Shown here piece after piece: positions 28,088 to 38,406 of a DNA stretch of 64,000 bases (position 1 is the stretch's first letter; every line of letters starts with the position of its first letter). The translations under genes were made by a program, and so were the position numbers. Under the pieces are notes generated by a model. That model searched no databases. It was not told where the DNA came from and was given only the letters and a program-made list of their open reading frames with translations. Location of the stretch: assembly GCF_012927645.1 (NCBI RefSeq), contig NZ_JABBMT010000012.1, forward strand, positions 34,840 to 98,839, read 5' to 3'. Origin of the DNA: Pseudoalteromonas arctica. Its GTDB lineage: Bacteria; Pseudomonadota; Gammaproteobacteria; Enterobacterales; Alteromonadaceae.

Positions 28088-29341
28088 TTATGGTAAAATT
28101 TTCTCACCTTGCCACAGACTTTCAACCGTTTCACGGGCGCGGATCAAATGACTCTGCTCGCCATCAACCATAATCTCCGCCACGCGAGGGCGAGAATTAT
28201 AATTTGAGCTCATAGTAAAGCCGTACGCACCAGCGCTGCGCTGGGCAAGTAAATCACCTTGTTGTAAGGCTAACAGGCGATCTTTACCTAAAAAATCACC
28301 GGTTTCACACACCGGACCGACAATATCAAAGTTGTATGTGGGCGTGTCGTCATTACGCGGTGTTACTGGCACAATGTTCTGCCATGCTTGGTATAAAGCA
28401 GGGCGCAACATATCGTTCATACCGGCATCAACGATTGCAAAAAACTTATCTTGGTTTTGTTTTATAAACTCAACCTTAGTAACCAAAATACCCGCATTGG
28501 CAGCAATCGCACGGCCCGGTTCAAAAATCAGCTCTAGGTGTTGATAATCAGTTAAACGATCGGTGATATGTGCTACATATTCACTTGGATGCGGTGGCGC
28601 TTCGCCGTTGTATGGTACACCTAAACCGCCGCCAATATCTAAGTGGCTGAGTTCAATACCGTTGGCTTTTAAATCATCAATTAGAGCCAGTACTTTGTCT
28701 AGTGCTTCAAGGAATGGTTTGATCTCAGTCAGCTGTGAGCCAATGTGACAATCAACGCCGGTGATTTTTAAACCAGGCAATGATGCAGCATATTGATAAA
28801 CACTCGTCGCAGTCAAAATATCGATACCGAATTTGTTTTCTTTTAAACCCGTTGAAATATACGGATGGGTTTTCGCATCAATATCAGGATTAACCCGAAT
28901 CGAAATCGGTGCGACTAAATTAAGTTCGTTGGCAACATGTGAAATACGATCTAGCTCTGAGACAGACTCAACATTAAAACATTTAATCCCGAGCTTGAGT
29001 GCGAAAGCTATTTCGTCAGCTGTTTTAGCAACCCCAGAAAAAACCACTTTGCTAGCGTCGCCACCGGCTGTAATGACGCGGGCAAGCTCACCTTTAGAAA
29101 CAATATCAAAACCAGAGCCTAAGCGTGCCAATACGTTTAAAACAGCAATGTTTGAATTGGCTTTTACAGCATAGCAAACTAAGTTTTTATGGTTGGTCGC
29201 TGCCTGTGCAAAGGCAAGGTAATGGCGTTCAAAAGTTTTGCGAGAATATATATAACAAGGCGTTCCGTATTGTGCAGCGAGCTCCTTGACAGTGATATCT
29301 TCAGCATGCAGCTGATTATTTTTATAGTCAAAAAAGTCCAT
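28088..29341 (-). CDS. lysA: Diaminopimelate decarboxylase
   Basis: PLP enzyme of the alanine-racemase fold that decarboxylates meso-diaminopimelate to lysine. The 417-residue protein has the PLP lysine K60 in VCYAVKANSN, the phosphate-binding glycine run DIGGGLG, EPGRAI, and the active-site cysteine in GPVCETGDF. The YNSRPR segment near the C-terminus is also conserved. The start overlaps the lptM stop by one base (TAATG), so the two are coupled. No lysR-type regulator is adjacent. Confidence 0.97.
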   Translation of the reverse strand: MDFFDYKNNQLHAEDITVKELAAQYGTPCYIYSRKTFERHYLAFAQAATNHKNLVCYAVKANSNIAVLNVLARLGSGFDIVSKGELARVITAGGDASKVVFSGVAKTADEIAFALKLGIKCFNVESVSELDRISHVANELNLVAPISIRVNPDIDAKTHPYISTGLKENKFGIDILTATSVYQYAASLPGLKITGVDCHIGSQLTEIKPFLEALDKVLALIDDLKANGIELSHLDIGGGLGVPYNGEAPPHPSEYVAHITDRLTDYQHLELIFEPGRAIAANAGILVTKVEFIKQNQDKFFAIVDAGMNDMLRPALYQAWQNIVPVTPRNDDTPTYNFDIVGPVCETGDFLGKDRLLALQQGDLLAQRSAGAYGFTMSSNYNSRPRVAEIMVDGEQSHLIRARETVESLWQGEKILP

Positions 29342-29535
29342 TATTGGTCCTGTTTTGATTCAGTTGTTGATGACTGCGTTTGCGCAACTGGCGTTGTTAC
29401 TTGTTGTGGTTTATTTGGCTCGGCTTTATCTTCTGGTAAATACAGTGGCCCGCTTTGGCCACAGCCAGCCAAAGTGATGAGTAGTACACCAAGTGAGGAA
29501 AGTCGTTTTAATTGTTTAAGATGCATCTCTTTCAT
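29341..29535 (-). CDS. lptM: LPS translocon maturation lipoprotein LptM
   Basis: Small outer-membrane-type lipoprotein, 64 residues. The signal peptide ends at the lipobox LAGC with the lipidated cysteine C25, followed by GQSGPLYLPEDK, the conserved LptM (formerly YifL) signature. In E. coli, LptM binds the LptDE translocon and promotes disulfide maturation of LptD. The rest is a short flexible, glutamine- and threonine-rich tail. It is the first gene of the leftward lysA-dapF-xerC cluster and divergent from cyaY, the same order as in E. coli. Confidence 0.9.
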   Translation of the reverse strand: MKEMHLKQLKRLSSLGVLLITLAGCGQSGPLYLPEDKAEPNKPQQVTTPVAQTQSSTTESKQDQ

Positions 29536-29670
29536 TAGATTAATCGTGTTGCTGGCTTTATAATCGCAGATTAACAGAATATCTAAAAAATGCAGCTATT
29601 CGCGGATGAATTTATTCCTGTTACACTTAGCTACAAGCAAATTAATCCTACTGCCGTAAAGGAAATAATA

Positions 29671-29994
29671 ATGACTGATCATGAATACCATCAATTAGCC
29701 GAAGCACTTATGTTCACTATTGAAGAGCAAGTGGATGACTGTGATGCTGACTTAGACTATGAATCTGCCCAAGGTATTTTGGAAATTATTTTTGTAGATC
29801 GCAGTAAAATTGTGATTAATAAGCAAGCGCCTTTGCACCAAGTATGGGTTGCAACTAAATTTAATGGTCACCATTTTGAATTGCGTGGCGATAAGTGGAT
29901 TGATAATCGCTCGGGCGCAGAATTTTGGCAGTTTATGAATGAAGCAACAACACGCCAAGCTGGCCAAACGGTCGAATGGCAATCAGAGCTATGA
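29671..29994 (+). CDS. cyaY: Frataxin homologue CyaY
   Basis: Iron-binding protein that modulates iron-sulfur cluster assembly through IscS. The 107 residues from ATG 29671 begin [19 protein letters not shown] and include [18 protein letters not shown] and [18 protein letters not shown], clearly E. coli CyaY. The acidic surface helix ([15 protein letters not shown]) that binds iron is present. AAAGGA (29658-29663) sets this start; an in-frame ATG 27 codons upstream has no family support. The stop overlaps the next gene's ATG (ATGA). Confidence 0.96.
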   Translation: MTDHEYHQLAEALMFTIEEQVDDCDADLDYESAQGILEIIFVDRSKIVINKQAPLHQVWVATKFNGHHFELRGDKWIDNRSGAEFWQFMNEATTRQAGQTVEWQSEL

Positions 29995-30647
29995 GTTTAG
30001 CATTTGTAGAGTACCCGGCAAAGGGCGAGCACAAAGCAACGATTATTTGGTTACATGGCTTAGGCGATTCAGGTGATGGATTTTTACCTGTCGCATCGCA
30101 GCTTGCATTGCCTGGCGAATTAGGTGTGCGGTTTGTGTTCCCACATGCGCCAGTGCAACCGGTCACTATTAATGGTGGTATGGCAATGCGTTCTTGGTAT
30201 GATATTAAATCTATGGAGTTAGATAAGCGTGCCGATGAAATTGGGGTACGCGAATCTGCGGCTAAAATTGAACAGTTGATAGAGCAAGAGTTGGGCAAAG
30301 GTATTCCTGCAGATAAAATAATATTGGCTGGTTTTTCTCAAGGTGGCGTTATTGCGCTTCATTTAGCACCGCGTTTAACTCAAAGGTTGGCAGGTGTAAT
30401 GGCGCTTTCGACCTATATGTGTGTGCCTGATAAGTTAACTGCTGAAGCTAAACAGGCAGATTTGTCGGTATTTATGGCTCATGGTAGCCAAGATCAGGTA
30501 GTACCTTATGAAGCCGGTCGTCATGCGTTTGACATACTGACAACGCATAACATGGATGTAAGTTGGCAAGAATACCCAATGGGCCATCAGGTTTGCGGGG
30601 AAGAACTAGCGGCTATTCGTCAATGGTTAATTGCTCGCTTAAATTAA
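29991..30647 (+). CDS. Carboxylesterase / phospholipase-type alpha/beta hydrolase
   Basis: Serine esterase of the carboxylesterase-2 (acyl-protein thioesterase-like) family, 218 residues. Motifs: oxyanion-loop HGLGDSGDG near residues 21-29, nucleophile elbow GFSQGG with S116, aspartate in GSQDQVVP, and catalytic histidine in YPMGHQVC. No signal peptide is visible, so it is probably cytoplasmic, acting on short-chain esters. The chosen start overlaps the cyaY stop (ATGA); an ATG five codons upstream, inside cyaY, is also possible. The link to cyaY is positional only. Confidence 0.87.
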   Translation: MSLAFVEYPAKGEHKATIIWLHGLGDSGDGFLPVASQLALPGELGVRFVFPHAPVQPVTINGGMAMRSWYDIKSMELDKRADEIGVRESAAKIEQLIEQELGKGIPADKIILAGFSQGGVIALHLAPRLTQRLAGVMALSTYMCVPDKLTAEAKQADLSVFMAHGSQDQVVPYEAGRHAFDILTTHNMDVSWQEYPMGHQVCGEELAAIRQWLIARLN

Positions 30648-30671
30648 TAGTGTTGAGTAACCGAGGCTAAA

Positions 30672-31577
30672 ATGAAACAAAAAATAGTGATCACTGCAAG
30701 TATGAGTCGAGAGGCGGCACCTATCGCGCCTGAGATAACATATCAATGGCATTGGCAGCGCATTGCTACCGTTATACTATTCGTGACCTGTGCGTTAATT
30801 ATTTTTACTTATAGCCTATTGAGCTCCGTTAATGCGGAGCAAAATGATCAACAACAAGCCCTTGATAGTTCCACCGTCGCTGTTGCTCAAACAAGCGAAG
30901 AAGATACGCCTTTGGTATCTTCAACACCGATAGCAGACAATACTGAGTTTGAAAGAGTCAGCGAACCGTCGATGCTCACTGCTCTTAGTGCTGATGGTAA
31001 TAGCACTAGTATAGAGGATGATAAAAGTGAGTCGCTAAAAATGGCGATGCTAACGGATAGCCTAGAGCAGCAAATTATTGCTAGCAATCAGTCTGAACAC
31101 AGCCAAGCACTTGCAGCTAATGCTATCGATATTACAAATACCAATAATAATGAGCCAGTAGAGAGTGACGATAGTGCGGAGCAACCAGATGGTTTTGCTT
31201 CATCCGCACATATTGCCAACGTTGCTCTTGGTGCAAAAATTGATACCGATAAAGTAAGCCGAGCAGTATTGACCCGTGCAGTGGTTGATCGTGAACCCGT
31301 TAATGTTTTTAAAGCGGATGTGCGTTTAAATGAATTTACTGCAACAATGGCATTTTTTAGTGAGCTTAAAAATATGCAAGGGCAGACGGTCAAGCATGTT
31401 TGGCGCTATGAAAATAAAGTGCTAGCCAGCATTGAACTTGGTGTAACGTCTCCTCGGTATCGTACTTACTCCAATAAAACTATTTTACCTGAACAAGTTG
31501 GCAATTGGCGTGTTGATGTTATCGACGAACAAGGCCATTTATTGGCACAGAAAGAATTTCGCATTTTAGCTGAGTAA
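30672..31577 (+). CDS. DUF2914 domain membrane protein
   Basis: 301-residue protein with one transmembrane segment (about 34-55, [19 protein letters not shown]) and a long, low-complexity, serine-, aspartate- and asparagine-rich region (about 56-205). The C-terminal domain (about 212-300) is DUF2914-like: [57 protein letters not shown]. Its function is unknown. The topology suggests a short cytoplasmic N-terminus and the domain in the periplasm. GAGG precedes the ATG. It sits between the esterase and hemC, 24 bases after the former. Confidence 0.85.
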   Translation: MKQKIVITASMSREAAPIAPEITYQWHWQRIATVILFVTCALIIFTYSLLSSVNAEQNDQQQALDSSTVAVAQTSEEDTPLVSSTPIADNTEFERVSEPSMLTALSADGNSTSIEDDKSESLKMAMLTDSLEQQIIASNQSEHSQALAANAIDITNTNNNEPVESDDSAEQPDGFASSAHIANVALGAKIDTDKVSRAVLTRAVVDREPVNVFKADVRLNEFTATMAFFSELKNMQGQTVKHVWRYENKVLASIELGVTSPRYRTYSNKTILPEQVGNWRVDVIDEQGHLLAQKEFRILAE

Positions 31578-31626
31578 GTGTTTATTCACTTTAGGCTCAG
31601 CAAAGAAAATTAATTGGACTCCTTTT

Positions 31627-32577
31627 ATGATTGAAAACGTGACAAAAAAACCTCAGTTTATTCGTATCGCAACACGTAAAAGTGCATTAGCACTGTGGCA
31701 GGCTGAATTTGTAAAGGCACAGTTGGAGCATTTCCATGCCGGTATTACTGTTGAGCTAGTACCTATGTCGACGCAAGGAGATATTATTCTTGATACACCA
31801 CTTGCAAAAATCGGTGGTAAAGGGCTATTTGTTAAAGAGCTTGAGCAAGCCATGCTAGATGGTCGTGCAGATATCGCTGTGCATTCAATGAAAGATGTAC
31901 CTGTTGATTTTCCTGAAGGGTTAGCACTGCATACAATTTGTGAACGTGAAGATCCACGTGATGCATTTGTGTCAAATACCTTTGCTAACATTGCACAGCT
32001 ACCACAAGGTGCTATTGTTGGTACATCGAGTTTGCGTCGTCAGTGTCAAATTCGTGAACTGCGTCCTGATTTAGAAATTCGCGATTTACGTGGTAACGTC
32101 AATACTCGCCTAGCTAAGCTTGATGATGGCCAATATGATGCGATTATTTTAGCTGCTGCTGGGTTAATTCGTTTACAGATGCATGACCGTATTGAAGCAT
32201 TTATTGAACCAGAAGAATCGTTACCAGCGAATGGTCAGGGCGCTGTAGGTATTGAATGCCGTATTGATGATGAGGTTACCCAAGCGTTACTTGCACCACT
32301 TGAGCATAACGAGACACGTATTCGTGTTAATGCCGAACGTGCTATGAACCGCCGTTTAGAGGGGGGGTGCCAAGTGCCAATTGGCGCTTATGCTTTAGTT
32401 GATGGCGAGCAAGTACATTTACGTGGTTTAGTGGGCGCAATTGATGGCAGCGAAATTTTACGCGCTGAGATCAGTGGTAAAGCAATTGATGCTGAACAGC
32501 TTGGTGTGCAACTGGCTGAACGGTTACTTGCTTTAGGCGCAGATAAAATTTTAGCCGAAGTATATAGAGACGCATAA
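31627..32577 (+). CDS. hemC: Hydroxymethylbilane synthase (porphobilinogen deaminase)
   Basis: Polymerises four porphobilinogens into hydroxymethylbilane, the precursor of haem and sirohaem. The 316 residues contain [37 protein letters not shown] and the cysteine C248 ([10 protein letters not shown]) that carries the dipyrromethane cofactor. The N-terminus is several residues longer than in E. coli but contains no earlier motif. The TAA stop is immediately followed by the ATG of the hemD-hemX frame, with no spacer, so it is an operon with likely translational coupling. Confidence 0.97.
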   Translation: MIENVTKKPQFIRIATRKSALALWQAEFVKAQLEHFHAGITVELVPMSTQGDIILDTPLAKIGGKGLFVKELEQAMLDGRADIAVHSMKDVPVDFPEGLALHTICEREDPRDAFVSNTFANIAQLPQGAIVGTSSLRRQCQIRELRPDLEIRDLRGNVNTRLAKLDDGQYDAIILAAAGLIRLQMHDRIEAFIEPEESLPANGQGAVGIECRIDDEVTQALLAPLEHNETRIRVNAERAMNRRLEGGCQVPIGAYALVDGEQVHLRGLVGAIDGSEILRAEISGKAIDAEQLGVQLAERLLALGADKILAEVYRDA

Positions 32578-34443
32578 ATGTCACAGATCCTGATAACTCG
32601 CCCACATGGAAAAGGCGCCGACCTTGCAGAGCAACTGTCGCAAAGGGGTTATCAGGCGACTTTATTTCCGGTCTTGAAAATTGATTACTTAACTCCAGAT
32701 AATACTCAACTGACCCCTTTATTGAATGCAGATAAAATTATTTTTATCTCCCAAGATGCTGTCAAAGCATTGTTGGCACTTAAACCCGATATCAATACTA
32801 AAGCGCAATTTTATGCCGTAGGTGAACAAACGGCAGAGGCCATTTGGCAGGCATTTGGCGTACGAGCAGCCGTGCCTAAACTGCATGATTCTGAAGGATT
32901 ATTGGCTTTAAAATCATTACAGCAAGTTGAAGGTCTAAATATAGTGTTGGTCAAAGGTAAAGATGGCCGAGCAACGATTGCAAAAAACTTAAAGCAACGA
33001 GGGGCATTTTTAAATAATTTAGTGGTTTATCAACGAGGCCCTGTAGAAGGTAATGCAACTGACTGGATAGACCACTGGCAAAGCCTTGATGTTAAAGGTA
33101 TAGTTATAACAAGTAATGCGGCAGTTGATGCGATTTTTCGTGAACTGGGCACAAAACAATTAGAGTGGATCAGACTGTGCCAGTTTTATGTTGCCAGTGC
33201 TCGCATTAGTGAATACCTTGCGACGCAACAGATTGACTCGGCAAATATACACATTGCTGCAGGGGCAAGCGATAGTGCTATGCTTACTTGTATTAGCGAA
33301 GGTAACATTATGAGTGAAGATACAAAGCCAACATCACAGCTTGCTGCTCCAAAACCAACGCCAAGTAGTTCAACCAAGGCGAATGCTAAGGTTGCAGACT
33401 CTGCTTCGACAACAAAAAAAGACTTTGCTATGAATCAAAACACGAACCAAAACAACAAACAAAAAATAAGTAAAACTGGCAGCTTAGCATTACTTATCTC
33501 GTTGATTGTGGCCTCTGGTGTTGGTTTTCAGTTTTACCAAAAACTTCATACACAACAGCAAGCAAATCTGTTAGTTAATCAGTTATCAGCTGACAACCAA
33601 TTACTCAGTAAAGAGCTGCAAGCAGTGAAAGCTACGCAGCAAACCCTGCAACAGGCACTGTTTAATAGTGAGCAAAAAGTTGCAGCGAGCTTAGCTGAAA
33701 ATGCAGATAACACGGCAAAACAATTAGCAGCCGCCTTGCAGCGTGCAGAGCAACAAACATATAGTCTTAATCCACAAGAGGTGACTAGTTTGCAGCGTAT
33801 GGCTGAGTTTAAACTGTGGGCTGAGCATGATTATAAAGGAGCTGCGGCAGTATTAACTCGATTAGATACGTTATTAGCAGAGCATCCAGGAACTGGCGCT
33901 ATTCGCCAAGCAATATATCAAGATTTGCAAGCGCTTAGCATTGTTGAGCCGGTTGCAATAGAAGCAATTTATTTAAAGCTGCACGGCGTACTTGGGCAAG
34001 TAGATAAGCTCGTTTTTAATGCGGTGGCATTACCACAAGAAGTGGAGCAAGAAAAGCAACATGCATTGAGCGAAAATGTTAGTGACTGGCAGCAAAATCT
34101 AGCGAATACCTGGCATCAAATGATGGATGGTTTTATAAAAATCCGCCAACGTAAAGATGTTGCTATTGAAGCTCTGCTTACAGAGCAAGAACGCCATCTA
34201 ATTAAACAACGTTTGAGTTTGTATTTATCACAAGCTCAAGATGCTTTATTAACTAAACAGGCGAGTGTTTATTTTACTGCGTTAAATCAAGCAAGTGAAT
34301 TAGTTAATGATTACTTTAAGCAAGGTGATCCGCAAACCCAAAACGTGTTAAAAGCATTAGCTGCATTAAATAAAGAGTCATTAAACTTTAATCCAAAGAT
34401 CGCTTTGAAAAGTACTGAGCAGGTCAAGGAGTGGGCACAATGA
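32578..34443 (+). CDS. hemD: Fused uroporphyrinogen-III synthase (HemD) and HemX
   Basis: One 621-residue frame joins two proteins that are separate in E. coli. Residues 1-240 are uroporphyrinogen-III synthase, which closes and inverts hydroxymethylbilane (LITRPHGKGADLAEQL; ITSNAAVDAIF). Residues about 245-621 are HemX-like: an S/T/K-rich linker, one transmembrane helix (about 299-318), a coiled-coil (about 325-400) and a helical periplasmic domain. HemX has no demonstrated methyltransferase activity. An internal ATG at 33310 (M245, MSEDTKPTSQ) has GAAGG seven bases upstream, so free HemX may also be made. No stop codon lies between the parts. hemY starts in the stop codon (ATGA). Confidence 0.9.
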   Translation: MSQILITRPHGKGADLAEQLSQRGYQATLFPVLKIDYLTPDNTQLTPLLNADKIIFISQDAVKALLALKPDINTKAQFYAVGEQTAEAIWQAFGVRAAVPKLHDSEGLLALKSLQQVEGLNIVLVKGKDGRATIAKNLKQRGAFLNNLVVYQRGPVEGNATDWIDHWQSLDVKGIVITSNAAVDAIFRELGTKQLEWIRLCQFYVASARISEYLATQQIDSANIHIAAGASDSAMLTCISEGNIMSEDTKPTSQLAAPKPTPSSSTKANAKVADSASTTKKDFAMNQNTNQNNKQKISKTGSLALLISLIVASGVGFQFYQKLHTQQQANLLVNQLSADNQLLSKELQAVKATQQTLQQALFNSEQKVAASLAENADNTAKQLAAALQRAEQQTYSLNPQEVTSLQRMAEFKLWAEHDYKGAAAVLTRLDTLLAEHPGTGAIRQAIYQDLQALSIVEPVAIEAIYLKLHGVLGQVDKLVFNAVALPQEVEQEKQHALSENVSDWQQNLANTWHQMMDGFIKIRQRKDVAIEALLTEQERHLIKQRLSLYLSQAQDALLTKQASVYFTALNQASELVNDYFKQGDPQTQNVLKALAALNKESLNFNPKIALKSTEQVKEWAQ

Positions 34444-35549
34444 TCCGCTTAATCTTAGTTATTTTAGCGATTGTAGTATTGCTTGCTGTTGCGCCATTGT
34501 TACTCGGCGAAACAGGCTATGTATTGATCTCATTTAAGCAAACAACAATTGAGGGCTCCATTGTTGCATTTGCAATTACAGCATTAGTGATATTTATTGG
34601 TGCTTATTTAATTTATAAATTAGTGCGTTACTTATGGTCTTTATACAGCAACACTCGCCATCGTTTTTTTGCCCGCAGTGAAGAACGTAAACAAACAGCG
34701 ATTGAGCAAGGTGTATGGAGCTTAATTAATGGTGATAGCGAGCAGCTAGAACTGGCATTGGAACACAATAGCGTGGCTGATAATTGGCAAGATGTGCGCT
34801 ATGCGTTATTAGCTAAAGCGGCTTTACAAAATAATGACACAAGCAAAGCGATTGGATTACTTGAGCAAATATCGCCAGCAAACCAACTAAAAGCGGCTAA
34901 ACTCTGGTTGGTCAGTGGTGATAGCAGTACTGTGTTCGGTGAATTAAAAGCGTTAGCGGAAGCTAAAAAAGCCACCGCCTTAGAGCTAAAACTATATGCC
35001 GAAGTACTTGTTCAGCAACAAAAATGGACTGCGCTTGAGCAGTTTATGCCGCGTTTACTTAGTAAAAAAGCGTTAACGGATAGCCAATGGTCGATATTAT
35101 TGACCACCTACTTTATGGCACAGCCAGAATCGCAATTAACCGATAAGTATCAGCAACTTTCTAAAAACGTAAAAGTAAAAGCGCATAGCTGTTACTTAGC
35201 TGCAATGGCAAAAGCTGGGCGTTTAAATGAGATTGAGCTAAGTTTACTTAAAATGCTGAAAAAACCAGAGCAGCATATTGAGCTTGCACACATATTAAAA
35301 GAGTCCGCTCCTGGCGACGCATTAAAGTTGCAGGCGAGTTTACAAGATACTTTAAAGAAAGAGCCGGATAACCAAGCCTTGTTATTGGCACTTGCATGCT
35401 TAGCTAATGCTCATGGCGAGTATGAGCTTGCTGCTCGGGTGTTCGATAAAGCATTAAATCGAGAAAACAGCAAAGAATATTTAGTGCAAGCACAGCTTAG
35501 TTATAGTAAAAGCGCACAACCACAAAAAGCACTTAACCTTTATTTGTAG
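34440..35549 (+). CDS. hemY: HemY-like inner-membrane TPR protein
   Basis: 369-residue membrane protein of the HemY N-terminal/TPR family; despite the name it is not the Bacillus protoporphyrinogen oxidase, and its biochemical role is unknown. Two hydrophobic helices (about 3-22 and 40-62) are followed by a basic segment (RHRFFARSEERK) and helical TPR-like repeats to the end. ATG at 34440 overlaps the HemD-HemX stop (ATGA) and has AAGGAG at 34426-34431, eight bases away; a GTG three codons earlier lies inside that site and is rejected. The hemC-hemD-hemX-hemY order is conserved in gammaproteobacteria. Confidence 0.92.
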   Translation: MIRLILVILAIVVLLAVAPLLLGETGYVLISFKQTTIEGSIVAFAITALVIFIGAYLIYKLVRYLWSLYSNTRHRFFARSEERKQTAIEQGVWSLINGDSEQLELALEHNSVADNWQDVRYALLAKAALQNNDTSKAIGLLEQISPANQLKAAKLWLVSGDSSTVFGELKALAEAKKATALELKLYAEVLVQQQKWTALEQFMPRLLSKKALTDSQWSILLTTYFMAQPESQLTDKYQQLSKNVKVKAHSCYLAAMAKAGRLNEIELSLLKMLKKPEQHIELAHILKESAPGDALKLQASLQDTLKKEPDNQALLLALACLANAHGEYELAARVFDKALNRENSKEYLVQAQLSYSKSAQPQKALNLYL

Positions 35550-35587
35550 TTACCGTTAGTTGAGGCCTGAATAGGAGCGCCAGAGCA

Positions 35588-38281
35588 TTGCAAAATATAT
35601 TTACTCTGACGTTTGGTTTAACCTTTGCTTATTTTATTACTGGATTTTTCAGTAATTCGCTGCTTGCTATTGATGGTTATGCAGTGGCTTCGTGGCCACC
35701 TTCAGGCATAGCCCTTGCGGGTTTTTTATTGTGCGGGCGACGCGCCTTTGTTGGGGTTTTGCTCGGCGCTTTGCTTACTAATATGATTCATCTCGATCAT
35801 ATTACTGATATTTTGCATTGGCAGCTTTTTTTACAAGCTTTAGCTGTCTCTTTAGCGGCCGTTTTGCAAGCTTGGGTAGGCTGCTATTTCATCGTTAAAA
35901 TAATTAAAGCTCCATTAGATTTATCCTCTTTAAAACACAGTGTGCAAAGCTTGATCATTGCAGGTCCTGCTTGCTGTGTGATTGCTGCAGCAATAGGCAC
36001 CAGCTTATTAATGTTCAATAATATAATACCGGTACATACCGCTTTTGATAACTTTGTGGCGTGGTGGATTGGCGACAGTATTGGGGTGTTAATTTTTACA
36101 CCATTAATATTGGCGGCTTTTAATTACGAGCAGATGCGTAATCGCTTACAAGTAATTTTACCTGCAACCCTAATTTATGTCGTTATAAGTATTAGCTTTT
36201 ATGCTGCAGCAAGTGTGAAAAAAGACAAAGATATTCAAAAGCAAGAAGCAAAAGTAGCTGAAGTGCGGTTGGAAATAAATCATAAATTGGATGAGGTATC
36301 GGCGCATTTAGCTCTGCTTTCTACTTTTTTTGCCAGTAGTGATGATGTTAGTTACGCTGAATTTAAGCGTTTTACTACAACTCAACTTGATTACAGTGAT
36401 GAAGTACTTGCCTTAGAGTGGGTGCCAAAAGTACCGCTATCAACGGTTGCCCAATATCAACAACAAATTCGTCTAGAAGGCTTTAATGAATTTTATATAA
36501 AAGAGCAATCACCCCAGCAGCAGTGGCAGAGTGTGACCAAACGAGACAGTTATTACCCTGTACAGTATGTGCACCCTATGTTGGGTAATGAAGAGGTTGT
36601 AGGTTTTGATTTAGCCTCAAATGCGCAAATCCGTAATGTGATGATGATGTCAAAAACATCGAATGAGTTGATTATTAGCGAGCCGATGAAGCTGGTACAA
36701 AGCAAACAAGATGATACTGCGGTATTGTTCTTCTTTCCGGTTTTTGGTGACTTAGATATACAAGGTGATTTTAGGGGCTTTGTGGTTGGCGTTATTAAGT
36801 TAGCGCGCTTGGCTGATACTTTGCAGTTTAATCATCATAGTCAAGTAAGTATACACTTCTACGATGTGACTGATACGCAGCAGCGGCAACTAATCTACCG
36901 CGCACCTCACACCGATAGTAAATTGCTGAGTGAATACCAGTTAGTTATTGGGCAGCGAATTTGGCAAGTTCAGCTATTTGAGCCAACCACACAAACGTCA
37001 TGGATAATGTACTGGTTTGCACAAATATTAGGCATGTTATTTGTTTGGTTACTGATCACTTTTTTAATCTCAGTGACCGGCACCAATATTCAGGTGCGCG
37101 AGCAAGTTGCTCAACAAACACGAGTGTTGCGTCAAGAAAAACAAAAAGCGGATGAAGCAAGTCAAATCAAAAGCCAGTTTTTGGCGAATATGAGTCATGA
37201 AGTACGCACTCCGATCAATGGCATTAAAGGGCTGCATTATTTAGCGTTGCAGCAGCGAGATTGGCAACAAGCCCGCCATTATATTGAACAAGCTGATGGT
37301 GCGCTGAGTGTGCTGCTGCGAGTATTAAATGATGTACTAGATTTCTCTAAAATGGAAGCTGGTAAACTCGATTTAATACAAGAACCTATCGCGTTAAATC
37401 AGCTTATTGATGAATTAGTTAATTTGGTGCAATTTGACGTTGATATGAAGTCGCTGAAATTAATATTAGAACTAGATAACAACGCAGATCTACAACTAGA
37501 TAGCGACCCAATACGCTTAAAGCAAGTCTTACTAAATTTATTAAATAATGCAATTAAATTTACCGCTACAGGCACCATTACACTCAAAGTATGGCAGCAG
37601 CAAGACGCCACTTACTTTAGTGTCAGTGATACTGGTATTGGTATTAGCCAAGTAGCCCAACAGCAACTTTTTCAACCGTTTGCACAAGCTGATAGCTCTA
37701 CCTCGCGGCGATTCGGTGGTACAGGTTTGGGGTTAAGTATTTGCAAAAAGTTGGTTGAATTGATGGGGGGAAGTATTAGTTTAGCGAGTGAGGAGGGGCA
37801 AGGTTCAACTTTCACTTTTACCTTGCCACGTATTTCGCCTCTCGTTAAAGCAGAGCAATTAGAGCCACTCTTTGCTGAGCTTGACACGAGTACTTTATCG
37901 TTTGCTGAATTTAAGATCCTATTGGTAGAAGATAATCCACTAAACCAACATGTTGCTACCGCTATATTAAAAACCAAGGGGTGTATTGCGGATGTTGCCA
38001 GTGACGGTTTTGAGGCGTTAGAGAAGGTATCTGAAACTCATTATGATTTAGTGCTTATGGATATTCAAATGCCTAATATGGATGGTTTGCAAGCTACTAA
38101 AGTGATTCGTGATGAGCTATTTATGCATCAGCTTCCTATTATTGCTCTGTCCGCAAATGCTCATGATGACGATGTTAAAAAAGCACTCGCGGCTGGTATG
38201 GATGGCTATTTAACAAAACCAATTGATGCCGAGAAACTATTTAAAACAGTGTGGCACTACCTACAAAAGAGTACTCATTAA
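35588..38281 (+). CDS. Hybrid sensor histidine kinase (MASE1-CHASE-HisKA-HATPase-REC)
   Basis: 897-residue sensor kinase. The N-terminus (about 1-210) is a MASE1 membrane module with about seven to eight helices ([31 protein letters not shown]). A periplasmic CHASE domain (about 260-430) and a last helix (about 475-495) follow. HisKA has phospho-acceptor H537 in [10 protein letters not shown]; HATPase_c has DTGIGIS and [13 protein letters not shown]; the receiver has D825 in [13 protein letters not shown], and the TKP lysine. The start is TTG at 35588 with AGGAG ten bases upstream and no better alternative nearby. It lies 38 bases after hemY but is functionally unrelated, and no response regulator is adjacent. 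Confidence 0.9.
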   Translation: MQNIFTLTFGLTFAYFITGFFSNSLLAIDGYAVASWPPSGIALAGFLLCGRRAFVGVLLGALLTNMIHLDHITDILHWQLFLQALAVSLAAVLQAWVGCYFIVKIIKAPLDLSSLKHSVQSLIIAGPACCVIAAAIGTSLLMFNNIIPVHTAFDNFVAWWIGDSIGVLIFTPLILAAFNYEQMRNRLQVILPATLIYVVISISFYAAASVKKDKDIQKQEAKVAEVRLEINHKLDEVSAHLALLSTFFASSDDVSYAEFKRFTTTQLDYSDEVLALEWVPKVPLSTVAQYQQQIRLEGFNEFYIKEQSPQQQWQSVTKRDSYYPVQYVHPMLGNEEVVGFDLASNAQIRNVMMMSKTSNELIISEPMKLVQSKQDDTAVLFFFPVFGDLDIQGDFRGFVVGVIKLARLADTLQFNHHSQVSIHFYDVTDTQQRQLIYRAPHTDSKLLSEYQLVIGQRIWQVQLFEPTTQTSWIMYWFAQILGMLFVWLLITFLISVTGTNIQVREQVAQQTRVLRQEKQKADEASQIKSQFLANMSHEVRTPINGIKGLHYLALQQRDWQQARHYIEQADGALSVLLRVLNDVLDFSKMEAGKLDLIQEPIALNQLIDELVNLVQFDVDMKSLKLILELDNNADLQLDSDPIRLKQVLLNLLNNAIKFTATGTITLKVWQQQDATYFSVSDTGIGISQVAQQQLFQPFAQADSSTSRRFGGTGLGLSICKKLVELMGGSISLASEEGQGSTFTFTLPRISPLVKAEQLEPLFAELDTSTLSFAEFKILLVEDNPLNQHVATAILKTKGCIADVASDGFEALEKVSETHYDLVLMDIQMPNMDGLQATKVIRDELFMHQLPIIALSANAHDDDVKKALAAGMDGYLTKPIDAEKLFKTVWHYLQKSTH

Positions 38282-38347
38282 CTTTTAGTACTTTTATCGA
38301 GTGAGGCTGACAAATGACCTCAATAATACAAACAAAATCATCTAAAC

Positions 38348-38375
38348 TTGAATTACCCATTTAAGTGCGTATGAT
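38348..38375 (+). promoter_or_regulatory. Promoter of add
   Basis: TTGAAT (38348-38353), 16 bases, TATGAT (38370-38375), about 31 bases upstream of the add ATG. A good sigma-70 match by eye. Confidence 0.6.
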
Positions 38376-38406
38376 CCGCGAAAATTAACTGAACTGAGTG
38401 CTAATT

